This document shows, piece by piece, positions 6,606 to 8,415 of a DNA stretch of 8,415 bases. Both the position numbers and the translations under genes were made by a program. Each line of letters starts with the position of its first letter. Positions within the stretch are counted from its first letter, which is position 1. Origin of the DNA: Nitrosomonas sp. (GTDB lineage: Bacteria > Pseudomonadota > Gammaproteobacteria > Burkholderiales > Nitrosomonadaceae); NCBI GenBank assembly GCA_021774205.1, contig JAJFJI010000032.1:1-8415 (forward strand), given 5' to 3'. The notes beneath the pieces are model-generated. The model was given only the letters and a program-made list of their open reading frames with translations, was not told where the DNA came from and made no database searches.

Positions 6606-6819
6606 TCAACTCAATGTCATGTCACTGGCCAATCGGTCCAACAGTACACAGGTTGTCGGCATGTTATACACCATCTTGGCAATAAAGGCACAAACAATGG
6701 CGCCACGGTCTTTAAGTGGACAACCAGTAAGGCCACGACTGGAATAGGCAACTACTTATATTAAAAGGGGTTCCAAGGTGACCATTTATTGCAGATGCTT
6801 CTTTGGTAATTCGTCTCAT
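6606..6819 (-). pseudogene. Frameshifted N-terminal fragment of a DDE-type transposase
   Basis: On the minus strand, one frame starts at an ATG at 6819 (MRRITKEASAINGHLGTPFN). A second frame, shifted by one base near 6746, reads YSSRGLTGCPLKDRGAIV, then AFIAKMVYNMPTTCVLLDR, then LASDMTLS before a TGA at 6606-6608. The second stretch matches a pattern I know from N-terminal regions of IS transposases: Ser-x-Arg-Gly-x-Thr-Gly-x-Pro-x-Lys-Asp-Arg, then AFxAKMVYNxPTTxxLLxRLxSD. Those transposases continue with an RRLCGW segment, which is lost here. The rest of the catalytic domain is absent between this point and the FecR-like gene. The frameshift, the stop and the missing C-terminal part show a dead remnant. 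I cannot assign the exact IS family. The plus-strand reading frame over 6543-6764 is only its antisense shadow. Confidence 0.6.
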
Positions 6820-6841
6820 TCTTCTGTCAACCGGGTAAGTA

Positions 6842-6882
6842 ATAAACCTTGTATATTTATCCAGTATTGTGATACGGTTTAT
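6842..6882. repeat. Long imperfect inverted repeat beside the transposase remnant
   Basis: Outer arms ATAAACC (6842-6848) and GGTTTAT (6876-6882) enclose inner arms GTAT (6851-6854) and ATAC (6872-6875), giving an 11-bp stem with a two-base bulge and a 17-base loop. It lies between the transposase start and the end of higA. It could be a folded RNA end for higA transcripts or part of the element's end. It is not a classical terminator. Confidence 0.3.
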
Positions 6883-6918
6883 ATCAACTTCGGTGCTTTT
6901 CTCTTGTGGCAGATCACG

Positions 6919-7248
6919 TTAAGTACGTGATTGGCTTGCTGTAGTTTGTGTTGTTTGGTGATCGTACGGGATAATGCCATTAAGTGTGTTGCCCATTTGT
7001 TTTGACGCGACATCCAATTCATATGCCTTTTGCAAGTTGAGCCAAATTCTGGGTCCTATTCCAAAGAATTTTCCAAGGCACAAAGCGGTATCAGCCGTAA
7101 CGCTGCGCTCACCACTTACAATCTGATAGATGCGGTTCTTAGGCACATCAATTTTTTTGGCCAATTCAGCCGTATTGATCCCATTAAATTCAAGCTCATC
7201 CACCAAAATTTCGCCAGGGTGTATGAGATCGCCCACTTTCTTTGTCAT
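6919..7248 (-). CDS. higA: HigA-family antitoxin, XRE-type HTH regulator
   Basis: This 109-residue protein matches the HigA addiction-module antitoxin family. The N-terminal HPGEILVDELEF segment (10-21) is the family signature. It is followed by an XRE-type helix-turn-helix (NTAELAKKIDVPKNRIYQIV, 25-44) and by SGERSVTADTALCLGKFFG and IWLNLQKAYELDVA (45-82), also typical. HigA neutralises the RelE-like ribosome-dependent mRNA nuclease HigB and represses the operon. A GGAG ribosome binding site about eight bases before the ATG at 7248 supports the start. The normal order is higB then higA. The higB remnant lies directly upstream, its stop codon 12 bases before this ATG, but lacks its N-terminal half. 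The antitoxin is therefore an orphan: intact and probably translatable, but without a functional partner here. A 7-bp hairpin ATCACGT-TAAGT-ACGTGAT (6913-6931) overlaps the stop codon. Confidence 0.9.
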   Translation of the reverse strand: MTKKVGDLIHPGEILVDELEFNGINTAELAKKIDVPKNRIYQIVSGERSVTADTALCLGKFFGIGPRIWLNLQKAYELDVASKQMGNTLNGIIPYDHQTTQTTASQSRT

Positions 7249-7260
7249 GTCTTTTATCTC

Positions 7261-7416
7261 CTAATGATAATCGACGATTTCAACGTCATATGGCTCATCA
7301 TCCCACTTAAAACAAATACGCCATTGCATATTAATGCTGATGCTGTATTGATCTTTTCCATCGCCAATTCCTCTAAAAAAAAGAATACTCAAGCGGTTCC
7401 GCCTGAAGACGAAGGT
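7261..7416 (-). pseudogene. higB: C-terminal remnant of HigB toxin
   Basis: The minus strand just upstream of higA reads, in one frame, GKDQYSISINMQWRICFKW, then DDEPYDVEIVDYH and a TAG at 7261-7263. This is the C-terminal beta-sheet of HigB/RelE-family mRNA nucleases, which typically read GQYSIRINDQWRICFRW and end in YDVEIVDYH. The frame can be followed back through RRNRLSILFF to a TAA at 7417-7419, with no start codon. The expected N-terminal half (about 45 residues) is not found in that frame. A neighbouring frame reads LNLRLQAEPLE, which resembles the middle of HigB (DLRxPPxNRLE). This suggests a frameshift near the run of eight A bases at 7375-7382. The toxin is therefore probably dead. 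A sequencing error in the homopolymer cannot be excluded but would not restore the missing N-terminus. Confidence 0.7.
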
Positions 7417-7579
7417 TTAATGCCAATAGAATGGATAATTAAACAGCACGTGAAAATGGCATCACTTATTTGCCAGCTTTATCGACAATTCCTAACAGCT
7501 CGTAAATATACTACGCCAACTAAACAATATTGCAGCAATTTTTGTGGTAATTTATACAGTCGTTGGCTGTTAAATATTT

Positions 7580-7852
7580 GTGCTGAAAAACAACCATCAT
7601 GCCCACCCTACTTCCGCAAAGCTTTCAAGTGCTTGGTATGAGTTTGATATCGGATGGATGTATATTCGCATATTGGAAATTCTCCGGTTGGCGAATGTTA
7701 AACACATTCCTTCAGTTCTTATTCTTGATGAGCAGAAAAAATCATGCGACGAAAAAACTGTTACTGCGCTAATCGAACATCGTTATTACTTTATTCGAGA
7801 GCTTAGGCGTGCGATGGAATCTGACTCTCAAAATATTTTCACTCAAGATTAA
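7580..7852 (+). CDS. Unrecognised reading frame, possibly part of a broken gene
   Basis: From a GTG at 7580 (or an ATG at 7658) a frame of 90 codons runs to a TAA at 7850-7852. I do not recognise it. The middle (WMYIRILEILRLANVKHIPSV, then LILDEQKKSCDEKTVTALIE) and the helical end (RYYFIRELRRAMESDS) look protein-like. After the TAA the same frame reads LKEIQSV, a TGA at 7874-7876, then EDKNAKIEELAKKLENWCEKV to about 7939. That last stretch is a plausible coiled coil. The persistence of coding-like sequence through two stops suggests a gene whose C-terminal part has decayed, or pure chance. No clear ribosome binding site is seen. The preceding 160 bases (7420-7579) show no recognisable gene. 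Confidence 0.3.
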   Translation: MLKNNHHAHPTSAKLSSAWYEFDIGWMYIRILEILRLANVKHIPSVLILDEQKKSCDEKTVTALIEHRYYFIRELRRAMESDSQNIFTQD

Positions 7853-8145
7853 TTGAAAGAGATTCAGTCGGTGTGAGAGGACAAGAATGCAAAAATCGAA
7901 GAGCTTGCAAAAAAACTAGAAAACTGGTGTGAAAAAGTAAACTGCCTCCAAGTAGTTTCTCTGTGTGCTTTTTCTAAAAGATTGCGCATAAGTGTTCAGA
8001 AATAGAATGTAAATCAGCGTGCAAAAGTTACCATTTTCGGCGCCTACTTTTTCCAATCTATAAGTAAACTCTAGTAAAACATAAACAATGAGTGAATATG
8101 AATCTGCAGCTATGAGTATCAAACTATGAACATAGTATTACACTG
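7853..8145. other. Non-coding stretch upstream of the RIO kinase gene
   Basis: The first 85 or so bases may be the decayed tail of the preceding reading frame. The rest, up to 8145, is AT-rich and presumably holds the promoter of the RIO-like kinase gene. I could not pick a convincing promoter by eye. A minus-strand reading frame of 68 codons over 7916-8122 has no ribosome site or known pattern and is not called. Confidence 0.5.
8123..8136. repeat. Short inverted repeat just before the RIO kinase start codon
   Basis: ACTATG-AA-CATAGT is a perfect 6-bp dyad with a 2-base centre. It ends nine bases before the ATG at 8146, where a ribosome binding site would be expected but is not evident. It may be an operator or may shape translation of the kinase gene. 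The evidence is only symmetry and position. Confidence 0.3.
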
Positions 8146-8415
8146 ATGAAAACTCCAAAAAGAATTGAACCGCTGGTCCAGGATGGCCTTGTCGATGAGG
8201 TTATCCGCCAGTTAATGAGCGGCAAAGAAGCTTCGGTCTACGTAGTTCGCTGTGGCGAAGAGATACGGTGCGCGAAAGTATACAAAGAAGCCATCAAGCG
8301 TAGTTTTCGCCAAAGTACAGATTACACCGAAGGCCGCAAAGTAAAAAATAGCCGTCGTGCACGAGCCATGGAGAAAGGCACTCGATATGGGCGCAAAGCA
8401 CAGGAAGAATCCTGG
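8146..8415 (+). CDS. RIO1-like serine protein kinase, N-terminal 90 residues
   Basis: The gene runs off the right edge with no stop in 90 codons. An in-frame TGA at 8113-8115 limits the start to the ATG at 8146. The N-terminus (DGLVDEVIRQLMSGKEASVY) matches the start of bacterial RIO1-type kinases of the PA4780-like family. The glycine-rich nucleotide loop SGKEASVYVV lies at 25-34. The ATP-binding Lys is in RCAKVYK (Lys44). It is followed by the basic segment KRSFRQSTDYTEGRKVKNSRRARAMEKGTRYGRK, positions 51-84, which is characteristic of this subgroup, including Arg-x-x-x-Tyr-Gly-Arg. RIO kinases phosphorylate Ser or act as ATPases; the bacterial role is not well established. The catalytic HxD-like and metal-binding regions lie beyond the window. 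There is no obvious ribosome binding site. The preceding gap holds a dyad at 8123-8136. Confidence 0.9.
   Translation, partial: MKTPKRIEPLVQDGLVDEVIRQLMSGKEASVYVVRCGEEIRCAKVYKEAIKRSFRQSTDYTEGRKVKNSRRARAMEKGTRYGRKAQEESW

Noticed and set aside
6543..6764. Plus-strand reading frame of 73 codons
   Set aside because: It is antisense to the transposase remnant, which has recognisable motifs on the other strand.
7030..7641. Plus-strand reading frame of 203 codons
   Set aside because: Much of it is antisense to higA and the higB remnant. The unique part (about 7420-7641) shows no recognisable family.
7916..8122. Minus-strand reading frame of 68 codons
   Set aside because: No ribosome site or known motif, and it lies in the probable promoter region of the RIO kinase gene.
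1..8415. CRISPR arrays, tRNA or rRNA genes
   Set aside because: No regularly spaced repeats and no tRNA- or rRNA-like conserved segments were seen on reading either strand.

Overview
The window looks like chromosomal DNA from a gammaproteobacterium of moderate GC content. The evidence is a partial RIO1-type kinase of the PA4780-like bacterial family at the right end, a VanZ-like protein, a FecR-type anti-sigma fragment, remnants of a HigBA addiction module and a perfect FNR/Anr-type site. The species cannot be named from the sequence alone.

Left part (1-2395): three minus-strand genes for exported proteins. They are a partial small secreted protein (1-235), a ChaN/EreA/Tiki-like exported protein (390-1133) and an unrecognised secreted protein of 208 residues (1324-1950). 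The 445-base gap up to the next gene carries two dyads: a perfect TTGAT-N4-ATCAA site (2184-2197) and a 7-bp palindrome, TAGGATA-TT-TATCCTA (2086-2101).

Centre (2396-6508): a four-helix VanZ-like membrane protein is followed on the same strand by the main gene of the window. This gene (2940-5867) encodes a 975-residue protein with a CHAT caspase-like protease at the N-terminus, a NB-ARC/STAND ATPase in the middle and TPR-like repeats at the C-terminus. The catalytic His and Cys, Walker A, Walker B, sensor Arg and GxP motifs can all be read. This layout, with protease, nucleotide switch and sensor in one chain, is that of a self-contained signalling or defence protein. Convergent with it is a short FecR-like membrane protein (5984-6508) that lacks the usual N-terminal sigma-binding and C-terminal STN domains.

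Right part (6509-8145): a decayed accessory zone. It holds a frameshifted transposase fragment (minus strand, 6606-6819), an intact higA antitoxin gene (6919-7248) whose partner higB survives only as a C-terminal remnant (7261-7416), a possible broken gene of unknown function (7580 to about 7939) and several short inverted repeats. The RIO kinase gene (8146 to the right edge) marks the return to core-genome content.

Overall reading (inference): the CHAT-STAND gene sits in a variable island between housekeeping-type genes. The island carries insertion-sequence and toxin-antitoxin debris, which is a typical setting for anti-phage or stress-response genes. No second effector, such as a gasdermin, is visible in the window, so any substrate of the protease is unknown.
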